Source of the DNA: Bradyrhizobium niftali
Lineage (GTDB): Bacteria; Pseudomonadota; Alphaproteobacteria; Rhizobiales; Xanthobacteraceae
Direction of reading: 5' to 3'
DNA length: 64,000 nucleotides
Assembly: GCF_004571025.1 (NCBI RefSeq)
Contig: NZ_SPQT01000024.1
Span: forward strand, 62,001 to 126,000
Each line of letters begins with the position of its first letter. Position 1 is the first letter of the stretch. The notes beneath the pieces are model-generated. The model searched no databases, had not been told where the DNA came from, and saw only the letters and a list, made by a program, of their open reading frames with translations. Shown piece by piece: positions 1-8,048 of the stretch. Both the position numbers and the translations under genes were made by a program.

Positions 1-60
1 GCAGAACCCCTTGACCGACAGGCTCCTAGACTCTCTCACCCCGGGTAAGCTGCCGACATC

Positions 61-243
61 ATGGACGACCACGTCAAAAAGCCCGCTGGGCCGCTCAAAA
101 CCTGCCCGATCTGCGGCAAGCCTGCCGTGCAGGCCACCCACCCGTTCTGCTCCTCGCGCTGCCGCGACGTCGACCTGAACCGCTGGCTGAAAGGCTCCTA
201 CGTCATCCCCGGCCGCGACGACGAAGCGGACGGCGAAGAATAA
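61..243 (+). CDS. yacG: DNA gyrase inhibitor YacG (zinc-binding)
   Basis: A 60-residue protein of the YacG family, which in E. coli binds GyrB and inhibits DNA gyrase. Four cysteines at residues 15, 18, 30 and 34 (CPIC and CSSRC) form the expected C4 zinc site, and the acidic tail is typical. The ATG at 61 follows a TAA at 46-48 that may end an upstream gene outside the window; in related genomes maf or a ribonuclease gene lies there, but too little sequence is present to say. The length matches the family. Function is assigned by family; the motif is seen directly. Confidence 0.93.
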   Translation: MDDHVKKPAGPLKTCPICGKPAVQATHPFCSSRCRDVDLNRWLKGSYVIPGRDDEADGEE

Positions 244-429
244 TAAAGTAATATCAATAATTTATAGGGGCGGCCGATGCGCCTCGCGCCAGCAGCAGCA
301 AGGCCGCCCCACCTTGTACACAGCCAGGCCACGCCCGTCGCAGCCACTTGGCAAAGCCGGGTGGACAGGCCGCCTTCAGCCCACTATAAACCGCCCGCTC
401 GATGGGCCTTGCGCCCTCTCGTCGGGTAC

Positions 430-505
430 GCCCAGGTAGCTCAGTTGGTAGAGCATGCGACTGAAAATCGCAGTGTCGGTGGTTCGATTCCGCCCCTGGG
501 CACCA
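430..505 (+). tRNA. tRNA-Phe (GAA)
   Basis: A 76-nt cloverleaf with acceptor arms GCCCAGG and CCTGGGC, D-arm GCTCAGTTGGTAGAGC, anticodon stem TGCGA/TCGCA around loop CTGAAAA (anticodon GAA), and T-loop GGTTCGATTCC. The 3' CCA is encoded in the DNA. It follows yacG by about 190 bases, an arrangement often seen in rhizobia. Confidence 0.97.
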
Positions 506-868
506 TTCCAGCCGCCAGACGGCCCTTTCCGGAAGATCGCGCGAAAGCATCGCGCAAATCCTCGCATCCGTCGCAAAATGAGCGGCTAGCCGTTTTGAGC
601 TGTCGGTCCTGAACGCGAGAACCGACCCATCGCCGACCGCGCGTTCGACGATGGGTCGTTCCGGGTGGATGTCGCGAAACTTGTATCGCGCCACAGACCA
701 GTATCCCAATCCCTCAGTTGGATTGATGTTCCTCCGTGCCGGACCCTCCCAGGATACCCGAGGTCAATACGGTACGGAGAAGACCCATGGCCAGGTGGCG
801 CAGCTAGCGCGTCGCCGAGGAACTCGGGGCGGCGGCCCGTGTTGCCGTGCGCAACCCACCAAGGTGTC
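506..868. other. Gene-free stretch with several short hairpins
   Basis: I find no convincing protein gene here. The second half has local dyads: CAATCC/GGATTG at 707-725, and a 10-bp stem at 732-741 with 770-779 that contains one G-U pair. A GC-rich stretch at 800-850 can also fold. This could be the leader of the small gene at 869 or an unannotated small RNA, but I recognise no RNA family. Confidence 0.35.
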
Positions 869-1144
869 ATGAACCAGAAGAAATCGATCGACGAGGACCT
901 TTCGGATATCCGAGCGAGCAATGCGTCTGATCCCGCGCTGCCTTCCCAAGGCAAGAGCTTTGAGCACCTGAGCGATCAGAGCGTGCTCCGACTGTATGAA
1001 GGCATCCGACATCAGGTCGAAGCGGATCGAGCGATGGGCAGCAGGTATCGGCTGGTCGGCAACGCGGCCAAAGAACGGGCGCAGCGATTGCAGGCGGAGC
1101 TGGCCCAAAGAGAATTGAAGTTCATGCCGATCATCTGGTCGTGA
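869..1144 (+). CDS. Conserved small hypothetical protein
   Basis: A 91-residue hydrophilic protein starting at ATG 869. The reading frame is open further upstream, but that part has non-coding character. The C-terminal half (residues about 33-82) is rich in Leu, Arg, Glu and Ala and is probably helical. There is no signal peptide, membrane segment or catalytic motif. The sequence before the ATG (AAGG) is a weak ribosome site. The type resembles small unannotated proteins common in Bradyrhizobium; I assign no function. Confidence 0.6.
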   Translation: MNQKKSIDEDLSDIRASNASDPALPSQGKSFEHLSDQSVLRLYEGIRHQVEADRAMGSRYRLVGNAAKERAQRLQAELAQRELKFMPIIWS

Positions 1145-1276
1145 CTCGAGACGCGCGCGGCCAACCAGATCGTAGTCCCTGCCAGGACAACGCCCGACAT
1201 CATCAGACCGTCATCGCCCTGTCATCGGAGTTCCATCGATCGCTGCTCCTTTCGCCGCGCATCGCAGAGGACGGAC

Positions 1277-2596
1277 ATGCACCTGATCAAGACAATTTCT
1301 TCCGATCGCCGGTCGATCCTGAAGGGCCTCGCGGCCGCAGCCGTCGCGCCGCTGGCGGCGCCGGCTTTTGCGGCCGAGGGCCTGCCGGCGCAGCTGACCG
1401 GATCGGCGGCGGCAATCGCCACCGACAAGGCCTATTGGACGGCCGTGAAGGGGCTCTATGCCGTGACGCCTGATGTCGTCAATCTGGAGAACGGCTTCTG
1501 GGGCATCATGGCCGAGCCTGTCAGGCGCGAGTTCATCCGCCAGTCCGACATGGTCAACTATCAGAACACCTACTACGCGCGGCAGCGCGCAGGTGCGGAT
1601 TTCGAGGCGGTGCGGGCCAAGGTGGCGGAGGCGGTCGGCGCGGCGCCCGGCGAAATCGCGCTCACCCGCGGCGCGACCGAAGCGCTGCAGCTGCTCATCA
1701 GCGGCTACAACAAGCTGAAGCCCGGCGACAGCGTGCTCTACGCCGACCTCGACTACGATTCGATGCAGTATGCGATGAACGCGCTCAGGGCGCGCCGCGG
1801 TGTCGACGTGGTCAAGTTCGATGTGCCCGAGCCGGCCAGCCGCCAGGCCGTGCTCGACGCCTATGCCCGTGCCTTCGAGGCGAATCCGAAGACCAGGCTT
1901 CTCCTCCTCACCCATGTCAGCCATCGCACCGGCCTCGTCATGCCGGTCGCCGAGATCGCCCGCATGGCCAAAGCCAAGGGCATCGACACCATCCTCGACG
2001 CCGCCCATTCCTGGGGGCAGATGGACTTCAGGCTGAGTGAGCTCGAGGTCGATTTCGTCGGCTTCAATCTGCACAAATGGATCGGCGCGCCGGTCGGCGT
2101 CGGCTTCCTCTACATCAAGAAGGATCGCCTCGCCGACATCGATCGCGACCTCGGTGACGAGGATTTTCCGGAAAGCGACATCCGCTCGCGGGTCCACACC
2201 GGCACCGTCAATTTCGCGACGGTGCTGACGGTGCCTGCGGCCGTCGAACTCCATCAGCAGATCGGCGCTGCGGCGAAACAGGCCCGCCTGCGCTACCTGC
2301 GCGACTACTGGGTCAGTCGTAGCAGGGGCTTCAAGGACATCGAGATCCTGACGCCCGATGAGGCCGGCCTGTATGGTGCGATCACGTCCTTCCGCCTCGC
2401 CGGCAAGACGAGCAAGGCCGACAACGACGCCGTCGTGGCGAAGCTCAGGGACAGCTACAAGGTCCTGACGGTTCGCCGGGCGGGCGTCGCCAAGGGCCAA
2501 TGCATCCGCGTGACGCCGGCGCTCTACACCGAGGAGGCCGATCTCGACCGGCTCGTCGAGGCGCTTGCCGCCATCACGGGGACGAAAGCGGGCTGA
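1277..2596 (+). CDS. Tat-exported class-V aminotransferase (isopenicillin-N epimerase-like)
   Basis: A 439-residue PLP enzyme of the class-V aminotransferase/cysteine-desulfurase fold. The N-terminus has a twin-arginine signal (DRRSILKGL at residues 10-18, then an Ala-rich stretch ending AFAAE near 33), so it is probably exported folded with its cofactor. PLP contacts visible are TRGATEAL (130-137), Asp241 in LDAAHS, and the Schiff-base Lys267 in NLHKW. The desulfurase active-site Cys loop is not evident, which favours an epimerase or aminotransferase role. The substrate cannot be inferred. The gene stands alone, with 125 bases to the next gene. Confidence 0.88.
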   Translation: MHLIKTISSDRRSILKGLAAAAVAPLAAPAFAAEGLPAQLTGSAAAIATDKAYWTAVKGLYAVTPDVVNLENGFWGIMAEPVRREFIRQSDMVNYQNTYYARQRAGADFEAVRAKVAEAVGAAPGEIALTRGATEALQLLISGYNKLKPGDSVLYADLDYDSMQYAMNALRARRGVDVVKFDVPEPASRQAVLDAYARAFEANPKTRLLLLTHVSHRTGLVMPVAEIARMAKAKGIDTILDAAHSWGQMDFRLSELEVDFVGFNLHKWIGAPVGVGFLYIKKDRLADIDRDLGDEDFPESDIRSRVHTGTVNFATVLTVPAAVELHQQIGAAAKQARLRYLRDYWVSRSRGFKDIEILTPDEAGLYGAITSFRLAGKTSKADNDAVVAKLRDSYKVLTVRRAGVAKGQCIRVTPALYTEEADLDRLVEALAAITGTKAG

Positions 2597-2721
2597 ACCC
2601 GCGCGAGGCGGCGTGTCCGCGCATCGGCGCCTGTGCCATTCGCAATTGTGAGGCTTGAGCACGAGCCACGTTCCCGCCTCCGTGCTATTGCTGCTCCCCG
2701 CAACTTCCCGCGAGGACACCC

Positions 2722-3390
2722 ATGCTCCCTATTCCCGCCGACATTTTCACCGAGCCCGAGGACGTTTCGCCCGACGGCCTCGCCAATCTCGGCCCGCTGC
2801 GTCGTCTCGCCGGCAGCTGGCAGGCGGACAAGGGGATCGACGTCAACCCGAAGGCGGAGGGGCCGGAGCGGCGGACCTTCATCGAGCGCATTCGGATGGA
2901 CCCGATCGATCCGCAGGCCAACGGGCCGCAGCTGCTCTATGGCCTGCGCTATCACATCCACATCAACACGCCCGAGGAGGACATCACCTTCCACGATCAG
3001 GTCGGCTACTGGCTGTGGGAGCCCGCGACCGGGCTGATCATGCAGACGCTGGCGATCCCGCGCGGGCAGGTGCTGCTCGCCTCGGGCAAGGCCGGACCTG
3101 ATGACAGGACCATCTCCGTCACGGCGAAGCGCGGCGACACGGCTTACGGGATCTGCTCGACCGACTTCCTGGAACAGGCCTTCCGCACCGATGCTTACCG
3201 CTGCGACATCACCTTCAACGACGACGGAAGCTGGACCTATCTGATCCAGACCGAGTTGTTCGTCCGCGGCGCGCCGTTCAATCATCACGACACCAACACG
3301 CTGAAACTCGTCGCGCCGCCAAAGCTCAATCCGCTCGCGGTGATCGTCAACGATCGCGCCGGGAGCGGCGGCAGCGGAACGGCGGCCTGA
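2722..3390 (+). CDS. Heme-binding beta-barrel (nitrobindin/FABP-like) protein
   Basis: A 222-residue protein of the THAP4/nitrobindin-like heme-binding beta-barrel family. Visible features are the N-terminal LRRLAGSW segment (residues 26-33) that starts the barrel, many short beta-type strands, and a His-rich C-terminal segment (HHDTNTLKLV) where this family places its heme-contacting residues. Family members bind ferric heme and can isomerise peroxynitrite; that role is inferred. There is no signal peptide, so it is probably cytosolic. The start is supported by GAGGA eight bases before ATG 2722. The gene lies 19 bases before the RibD-like gene on the same strand. Confidence 0.78.
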   Translation: MLPIPADIFTEPEDVSPDGLANLGPLRRLAGSWQADKGIDVNPKAEGPERRTFIERIRMDPIDPQANGPQLLYGLRYHIHINTPEEDITFHDQVGYWLWEPATGLIMQTLAIPRGQVLLASGKAGPDDRTISVTAKRGDTAYGICSTDFLEQAFRTDAYRCDITFNDDGSWTYLIQTELFVRGAPFNHHDTNTLKLVAPPKLNPLAVIVNDRAGSGGSGTAA

Positions 3391-3409
3391 GCGCAGTCCG
3401 GAGATTTGC

Positions 3410-4120
3410 ATGAAGCCGTATGTCATCTGTTTGATGCACTCCAGCCTGGATGGCCGCACACACCCCAGCCGCTGGCGTCCGAAGGGCGCGGGCACGGACT
3501 GGTTCGAGAAGATCCATGACGAGCTCGGCGGCGATGCCTGGGTGATCGGCCGCGTCACCGGCTCGGAGTTCGCCAAGGGCAAGCCCTATCCCACCGGGAC
3601 GGCCGAGACGTTTCCGCGGGAGCCGTGGTTTGCGCGGCGTGATGCAAAGACCTATGGCGTCGTGCTTGATGCGCAGGGCAAGATCGGCTGGGGCCGCGCG
3701 GATATTGGCGGCGATCCGATCGTGGTCGTGCTGACCGAGACCGTGCCGGATGCACACCTTGCAGGCCTGCGCGGCGAGGGCGTGTCCTACATCTTTGCCG
3801 GCAGGTCGGAGATCGACCTCGCGCTGGCGCTCGAGATTCTCAACCGCGAGCTCGGCGTGAAGCGCCTGCTGGTCGAGGGCGGCGGCGTCGCCAATGGCGC
3901 GTTCCTGCGCGCCGGTCTCATCGACGAATTCAATCTGATCCTGAGCCCCGCGATCGATGGCGCCAAGGGCGCACCCTTCGTCTTCGACTCGACGGACTCA
4001 GACAGCGACAAGCGCGCGCCCCTCACCGCGATGACGCTGGAGAGCACGCGCCAGCTTGGCGGCGGTGTGCTGCTGCTGCAGTACCTGATCAAGAACGATC
4101 CGCAAGGCCTCGTCAGGTAA
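3410..4120 (+). CDS. RibD C-terminal-domain (dihydrofolate reductase-fold) reductase
   Basis: A 236-residue protein of the RibD_C/DHFR-like reductase family. The N-terminal strand with SLDG (12-15), the AWVIGRVTGSEF segment, and the C-terminal VEGGGVANGAFL motif (155-166) are the family's nucleotide and substrate-binding elements. It lacks the deaminase half of bifunctional RibD, so it is a stand-alone NADPH-dependent reductase of unknown substrate. GGAG precedes the ATG by seven bases. It is probably co-transcribed with the genes at 2722 and 4130, since the gaps are 19 and 9 bases. Confidence 0.85.
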   Translation: MKPYVICLMHSSLDGRTHPSRWRPKGAGTDWFEKIHDELGGDAWVIGRVTGSEFAKGKPYPTGTAETFPREPWFARRDAKTYGVVLDAQGKIGWGRADIGGDPIVVVLTETVPDAHLAGLRGEGVSYIFAGRSEIDLALALEILNRELGVKRLLVEGGGVANGAFLRAGLIDEFNLILSPAIDGAKGAPFVFDSTDSDSDKRAPLTAMTLESTRQLGGGVLLLQYLIKNDPQGLVR

Positions 4121-4129
4121 AGCGCCGGC

Positions 4130-5401
4130 ATGTCGGACACATCCGAGCACATCGTCATCGTCGGCGCCGGCGCGGCTGGCCTGATGGCGGGGCGCGAGCT
4201 TGCGCGCGCCGGCAAGAGGGTGACGATCCTGGAGGCACGCGAACGCTGCGGCGGGCGCATCCATCCGCTGCCGGCGGCAGAGTTCGGCTACCCCGCCGAT
4301 GGCGGCGCCGAATTCGTCCATGGCGAGGCACCGGTGACGCACGCCCTGCTGGGCGAGGCGGGGCTGTCCCTTCAGGAGATCGAAGGCACGCTATGGAGAT
4401 TTGACGGCGCAGATTTTTCGCGCGAGGACCCTTACGATCCGCACGAGGCGGAGCTGCATGCCGTGCTCGGGGATTTGAAGGACGACCTCACCGTCGCCGA
4501 TTTCCTGCGCCGTCATTTTGCCGGACCCGAGTATGATCACCTGCGCTATTCGATCGAGCGGATGGTCGAGGGCTACGATGCCGCCGATCCCGAGCGCGCC
4601 TCCACGCTGGCGCTGCGCGAGGAATGGATGGACGGCGGGCTCCACAGGCAGGCGCGCATCAATGGCGGCTATGGCGCGCTGATCGATTTTCTCGCAGCCG
4701 AGTGCCGCCGGCATGGCGTGACGATCCGCCTTGGCTGCGTGGTGTCGGCGATCGAGGAGGAGGGCGGTGCGGTGGTCGTTCGCGGTGCCGGCGGCGACGT
4801 GCATCGCTGCGATCGCGTGATCCTCACCGTGCCGCTGCCACTGCTGCGCGAGATCGCGCTTCCGGCGAGCGTGCGCGCGAAGGCGGCGGCTGCCGACGAC
4901 ATCGGCTTCGGCAACGTCGTCAAGATCCTGCTGCGGTTTGCGCGGCCATGGTGGCGCGAGCGCGGGCCGGATCTTGCGGATATGACCTTCCTGCTGTCGG
5001 ACCAGACCATCCCGGTGTGGTGGACGCGCTATCCGGAGCAGCATCCCGTGCTCACGGGCTGGTTCGGCGGCCCGCGGACGGCGGAGCTGCAAGGCCTCGA
5101 TCCGCAAGCGTTGATCGAGGCCGGCCTCGGTTCGCTCGCCGCCATCTTCGGCCTGTCGCGCGACAAGGTCGCGCGCGACCTCGTCGCGGCTGCGGCGATT
5201 AATTGGGGGCACGATCGCTTCGCCCGCGGCGCCTATTCCTGGGCCACGCCGCGGACGCGCGCGGCGCAAACGATGCTCGCGCGCGCCGACGGAGCAGTGC
5301 TGTTCTCCGGCGAAGCGCTCTATCGCGGCCGCGACATGGGCACGGTCGAGGCGGCGCTGGCGAGCGGTCTGGAGACGGCGGGGACGATCTTGCGGGGGTA
5401 G
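4130..5401 (+). CDS. FAD-dependent amine oxidase family protein
   Basis: A 423-residue flavin monoamine-oxidase family protein. The N-terminal dinucleotide fold has VGAGAAGL (11-18), Glu35 at the end of strand 2 (ILEARERCGGRI), and the C-terminal flavin segment FSGEALYRGRDMGTVEAALAS. The central region is the substrate domain. No signal peptide or membrane anchor is seen, so it should be cytosolic. It begins nine bases after the RibD-like reductase and may share an operon with it. The substrate (polyamine, amino acid or other amine) is unknown. Confidence 0.88.
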   Translation: MSDTSEHIVIVGAGAAGLMAGRELARAGKRVTILEARERCGGRIHPLPAAEFGYPADGGAEFVHGEAPVTHALLGEAGLSLQEIEGTLWRFDGADFSREDPYDPHEAELHAVLGDLKDDLTVADFLRRHFAGPEYDHLRYSIERMVEGYDAADPERASTLALREEWMDGGLHRQARINGGYGALIDFLAAECRRHGVTIRLGCVVSAIEEEGGAVVVRGAGGDVHRCDRVILTVPLPLLREIALPASVRAKAAAADDIGFGNVVKILLRFARPWWRERGPDLADMTFLLSDQTIPVWWTRYPEQHPVLTGWFGGPRTAELQGLDPQALIEAGLGSLAAIFGLSRDKVARDLVAAAAINWGHDRFARGAYSWATPRTRAAQTMLARADGAVLFSGEALYRGRDMGTVEAALASGLETAGTILRG

Positions 5402-5446
5402 GCGCGCGGCCTTCGCAAAGAATCTCGGCGGCCAGCGTCCCTGCGG

Positions 5447-5561
5447 CCATCCTTCGAGACGCCCGCTGTGGGCGGGCTCTTCAGGATGAGGTCTTGCTTC
5501 GCGGTGAAATCCTGAACCCTCATGGTGAGGAGCGCCGCCTTACGGCGCGTCTCGAACCATG
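5447..5561. repeat. Dispersed palindromic repeat, family F
   Basis: An imperfect long palindrome beginning ATCCTTCGAGACGCCCGC and ending GGCGCGTCTCGAACCATG, with ATGAGG/CCTCAT-type inner arms. A second copy lies at 15868-15996. It sits just downstream of the amine oxidase gene. Confidence 0.75.
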
Positions 5562-5583
5562 GTGGCCGAGCTATCTCTGCAAC

Positions 5584-5613
5584 AAAAAGGCCCGCATCTC
5601 TGCGGGCCTTTTG
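5584..5613 (-). terminator. Rho-independent terminator of the His-rich protein gene
   Basis: A perfect stem AAGGCCCGC/GCGGGCCTT with a 6-base loop, followed on the minus strand by TTTTTGTT. It starts within a few bases of the stop codon at 5616-5618. Confidence 0.88.
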
Positions 5614-5615
5614 CT

Positions 5616-5936
5616 TTACCAGCGGCTGCCGCCGAAGCCGAAGGTCACGCCCGGACCGCCGCCGCCGTAATATCCGTACGGTCCGCCGCCGTAATAACCG
5701 TGGTGCCGCGGGTAATAGCCGTAGCTGCGATAGTGCGGGCGATAATAGCCGTGGTGGTGATGGCGCCAGTGATGATGGCGATAGCCATGATGGTGGTGCC
5801 TGTGCTGCGCGCTGATGTCGGTCGGCGGGCCTCCCCGCGCGCTCTGCGTCGCGCTTGTGGTGTTGGCCGCGTTCGCCGCCGATCCGCCGGCAAGCGCCGC
5901 AGCACCGACCGCCATCGCGACAATGAGATACTTCAT
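5616..5936 (-). CDS. Secreted His/Gly/Tyr-rich protein
   Basis: A 106-residue protein started at the MKYLIVAM methionine (5936), because it gives a clean 23-residue signal peptide ending SAANA; the 12 residues further upstream look non-coding. The mature part opens with a Thr/Ser/Ala linker, then has dense histidine runs (HRHHHHGYRHHHWRHHHHGYY) and a Gly/Tyr-rich tail. Such composition could bind Ni, Zn or Cu or form an unstructured surface layer; this is inference. No catalytic motif. A strong terminator follows directly. Confidence 0.78.
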   Translation of the reverse strand: MKYLIVAMAVGAAALAGGSAANAANTTSATQSARGGPPTDISAQHRHHHHGYRHHHWRHHHHGYYRPHYRSYGYYPRHHGYYGGGPYGYYGGGGPGVTFGFGGSRW

Positions 5937-6100
5937 GTCATCACTCCAGTTGAATGTCGTGTGACAACACATGGGCGCTGGCTGCGTTCCGGCCAGTGCG
6001 GGCGTCGAAACGACGCAGCGCGAGGCGTCCGATTCAGCGCGGATGATTGCGTGTCGTGAGATTTATTGTCGCATCACCGGCGTTCGTCGAACTGCTGCCA

Positions 6101-6670
6101 TTACTTCGCCGCGAATGATGCGACCACCTCATTCGTGGTGACGATGCGTGCGAACTCGCCGTTGAGATTCGACAGCGTCATCGCATGGATCTCCTCGGCG
6201 GAATGCGCATCGCCATCGGGGCCGATCCGGTCGAAGGTCCAGGTCGCATCGCGCACCAGCCGCGTGTCGAAACCGAGATTGCCGGCCATCCGCGTCGTCG
6301 TCTCCACGCAATGGTTGGTGGTGGCGCCGCAGATGACGAGGGTGGTGATGCCGCTTGCGCGCAGGCGCGTCTCGAGGTCCGTGCCGATGAAGGCGCTGTT
6401 GACGCGCTTGACGATCACGGGCTCGCCGTCCTGTTCGCGTGCCTCGTCCTTGACGGCGTAGCCGGAACGCGATGGCAGAAACGACGAATTCGGTTTCATG
6501 CCCTCGTGGCGGATATGAAAGACCGGAGCACCGCTCGTCCTGAACGCCTTCAGGAGAGCGGCAATTTGCGCCACCGCATCCGGATTGTTGCGGCGCTTGC
6601 CCGCCGCCTCCCATTCGTCGAACGCGCGCTGGACGTCGACGACGATGAGCGCGGGGAGGGGGTGCAGCAT
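6101..6670 (-). CDS. Cysteine hydrolase, isochorismatase family
   Basis: A 189-residue isochorismatase-fold hydrolase. The catalytic triad of the family is visible: Asp12 in VVDVQRAF, Lys88 in VIVKRVNSAF, and Cys121 in GATTNHCVETT. A cis-peptide segment (VICGATTN) precedes the Cys. Members cleave small amides or vinyl ethers, such as nicotinamidase, ureidoacrylate amidase and isochorismatase; which one applies cannot be told from the sequence. No export signal. It is a single gene with 193 bases of repeat-bearing DNA upstream. Confidence 0.88.
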   Translation of the reverse strand: MLHPLPALIVVDVQRAFDEWEAAGKRRNNPDAVAQIAALLKAFRTSGAPVFHIRHEGMKPNSSFLPSRSGYAVKDEAREQDGEPVIVKRVNSAFIGTDLETRLRASGITTLVICGATTNHCVETTTRMAGNLGFDTRLVRDATWTFDRIGPDGDAHSAEEIHAMTLSNLNGEFARIVTTNEVVASFAAK

Positions 6671-6767
6671 GATCGGACCTTTCGGACGGCTTGTCGGGCC
6701 GAATATGCGAGCGATCAGGGAAGCGCAATGCCAATCTTCCCTCGTTTCGCGACGTCATTGCAGGTCC

Positions 6768-6802
6768 GTAGCCCGGATGGAGCGGAGCGTAATCCGGGGA
6801 CG
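6768..6802. repeat. Dispersed repeat, family I (GTAGCCCGGATGGAGCG type)
   Basis: A short imperfect dyad, GTAGCCCGGATGGAGCGGAG followed by CGTAATCCGGGGA. A longer, double-armed copy lies at 19737-19805. It lies between the isochorismatase-type gene and the DUF3088 gene. Confidence 0.65.
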
Positions 6803-6863
6803 TGATATCCTGATTGAGACTTTCCCGCATATCGCTTCGCTCATGCGGGCTGCGAACCTCGTC

Positions 6864-7211
6864 CTACGGATGCGGATCGGGAAAGCCGTGGCGTTCGGAC
6901 AGCGCGGCGAGGATTGCGTCCTTGTCGGCGATGAAGGCGCGGCCGCGATGGCTGCCGGTCTGGTGCCGCGATGTCGCGCCGTCTGCCAGCACGAGCAGCG
7001 GCAGCGACTGGTTCTCCGCGCCGACCAGCGCGATCACGGCCTGCCGCGGCTGCGGCCACGCGATGCGCTCGACGTCGAGCTTGTCGGCAAGCTGTGGAAA
7101 CGAGGCGAGCACGCCCTCCATCAGCGCGCAATGCCAGCAATAGAAGCGCCGGCCCGGATAGGCCGGGTCCTCGAAACCCGGGCGCAGCAGAAACAGCAGG
7201 TCACGCGTCAT
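6864..7211 (-). CDS. DUF3088 family protein with a CxxC motif
   Basis: A 115-residue protein starting MTRDLLFLLRPGFEDP, the usual start of DUF3088 proteins; an 11-residue upstream extension is possible but unsupported. CWHC at residues 25-28 after a strand-turn resembles a thioredoxin-fold redox site, consistent with a thioredoxin-like assignment for this family. No signal peptide. The cellular role of DUF3088 is unknown. It is convergent with no neighbour and only 6 bases from the stop of the next minus-strand gene's region (upstream gene starts at 7858). Confidence 0.8.
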   Translation of the reverse strand: MTRDLLFLLRPGFEDPAYPGRRFYCWHCALMEGVLASFPQLADKLDVERIAWPQPRQAVIALVGAENQSLPLLVLADGATSRHQTGSHRGRAFIADKDAILAALSERHGFPDPHP

Positions 7212-7267
7212 GGATCGCTCCGAAGCATGGTTGCGATCATACACGCTGACGACGGCGGAGGATGCCG

Positions 7268-7858
7268 TTACTTGAACGGATCCTGAATCGACGGCGCCGA
7301 CTGCCTGATGCGACGCACGCTCACCGGCGTGCCGTCGGAGACGAACAGGAGTTCGTACTTCCGGCCCTCGCTGTCGGTTGCGGAGCAGGTGACATCAGTC
7401 ACCTTCCGGGCGGCGAAATTGCCGGTCTGGCGGCAGATTCCGGTGGAGGTCTGCTCCGCCGGCACCGGCAGGCCGTCGACCTTGGGCCGGTCCTTGGAAT
7501 TGAGCAGCATGCGGTCGATCGGCAGCTCATAGGAATTGTCGTCGGCCCGCTTGCCGTTCTCGCCGGAGAACGACACGACGTGGTTCGCATCAGTGGGGTC
7601 GTCGACGGCGACGGCGAAATTGACCCGGCCCGTGTCGCCATGGGCGTAGGCCACCGTCTTGCAGGCAAGGGTACGTCCCGCGACCTTGAGCGTCTTGCAG
7701 TGGCCGGACATCAGCGCCAGCAGATCGATGAAGGCGCTCTGCTGCAGCGGCGGATTGTTGACGGGAATCGGCCTGGAAGAGTCGGCAAAACAAGGGCTTG
7801 CGAGGGCAACGAAGGCTGCTGCGAGGGCCGGTCGGCAGAGGCGCATCGTAGGGCTCAT
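7268..7858 (-). CDS. Exported hypothetical protein
   Basis: A protein of about 196 residues. The best start is MSPTMRL (7858) or the MRLC four codons later (7846), either giving a signal peptide that ends PCFA-DSS. The longer open frame upstream carries no signal and is less likely. The mature domain has four spaced cysteines (SGHCK, LACK, GICR, VTCS), which could form disulfides in the periplasm, and otherwise no known motif. I do not recognise the family with confidence. Confidence 0.68.
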   Translation of the reverse strand: MSPTMRLCRPALAAAFVALASPCFADSSRPIPVNNPPLQQSAFIDLLALMSGHCKTLKVAGRTLACKTVAYAHGDTGRVNFAVAVDDPTDANHVVSFSGENGKRADDNSYELPIDRMLLNSKDRPKVDGLPVPAEQTSTGICRQTGNFAARKVTDVTCSATDSEGRKYELLFVSDGTPVSVRRIRQSAPSIQDPFK

Positions 7859-8048
7859 ATGCCAGGGGACCGCGGAAAAGTTCCGTTCAATAACCATCGA
7901 ACCGCAAATTGGTTGCGATCCCGTTTGTGTCGCCAAACCCGACTGGAATACCACCGCGCCACCCATCGGCGATTCGTCCAATCGCCCAACCCGTCCCGGC
8001 AGGCACTTGCCGCCAGGCCGGTGTTTTTTTCGTGGCAGAGCCGAGGGG

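Noticed and set aside
1..48. Possible tail of an upstream gene ending with TAA at 46-48
   Set aside because: Only 15 codons are present and they match no family I can recognise, so I do not annotate a gene.
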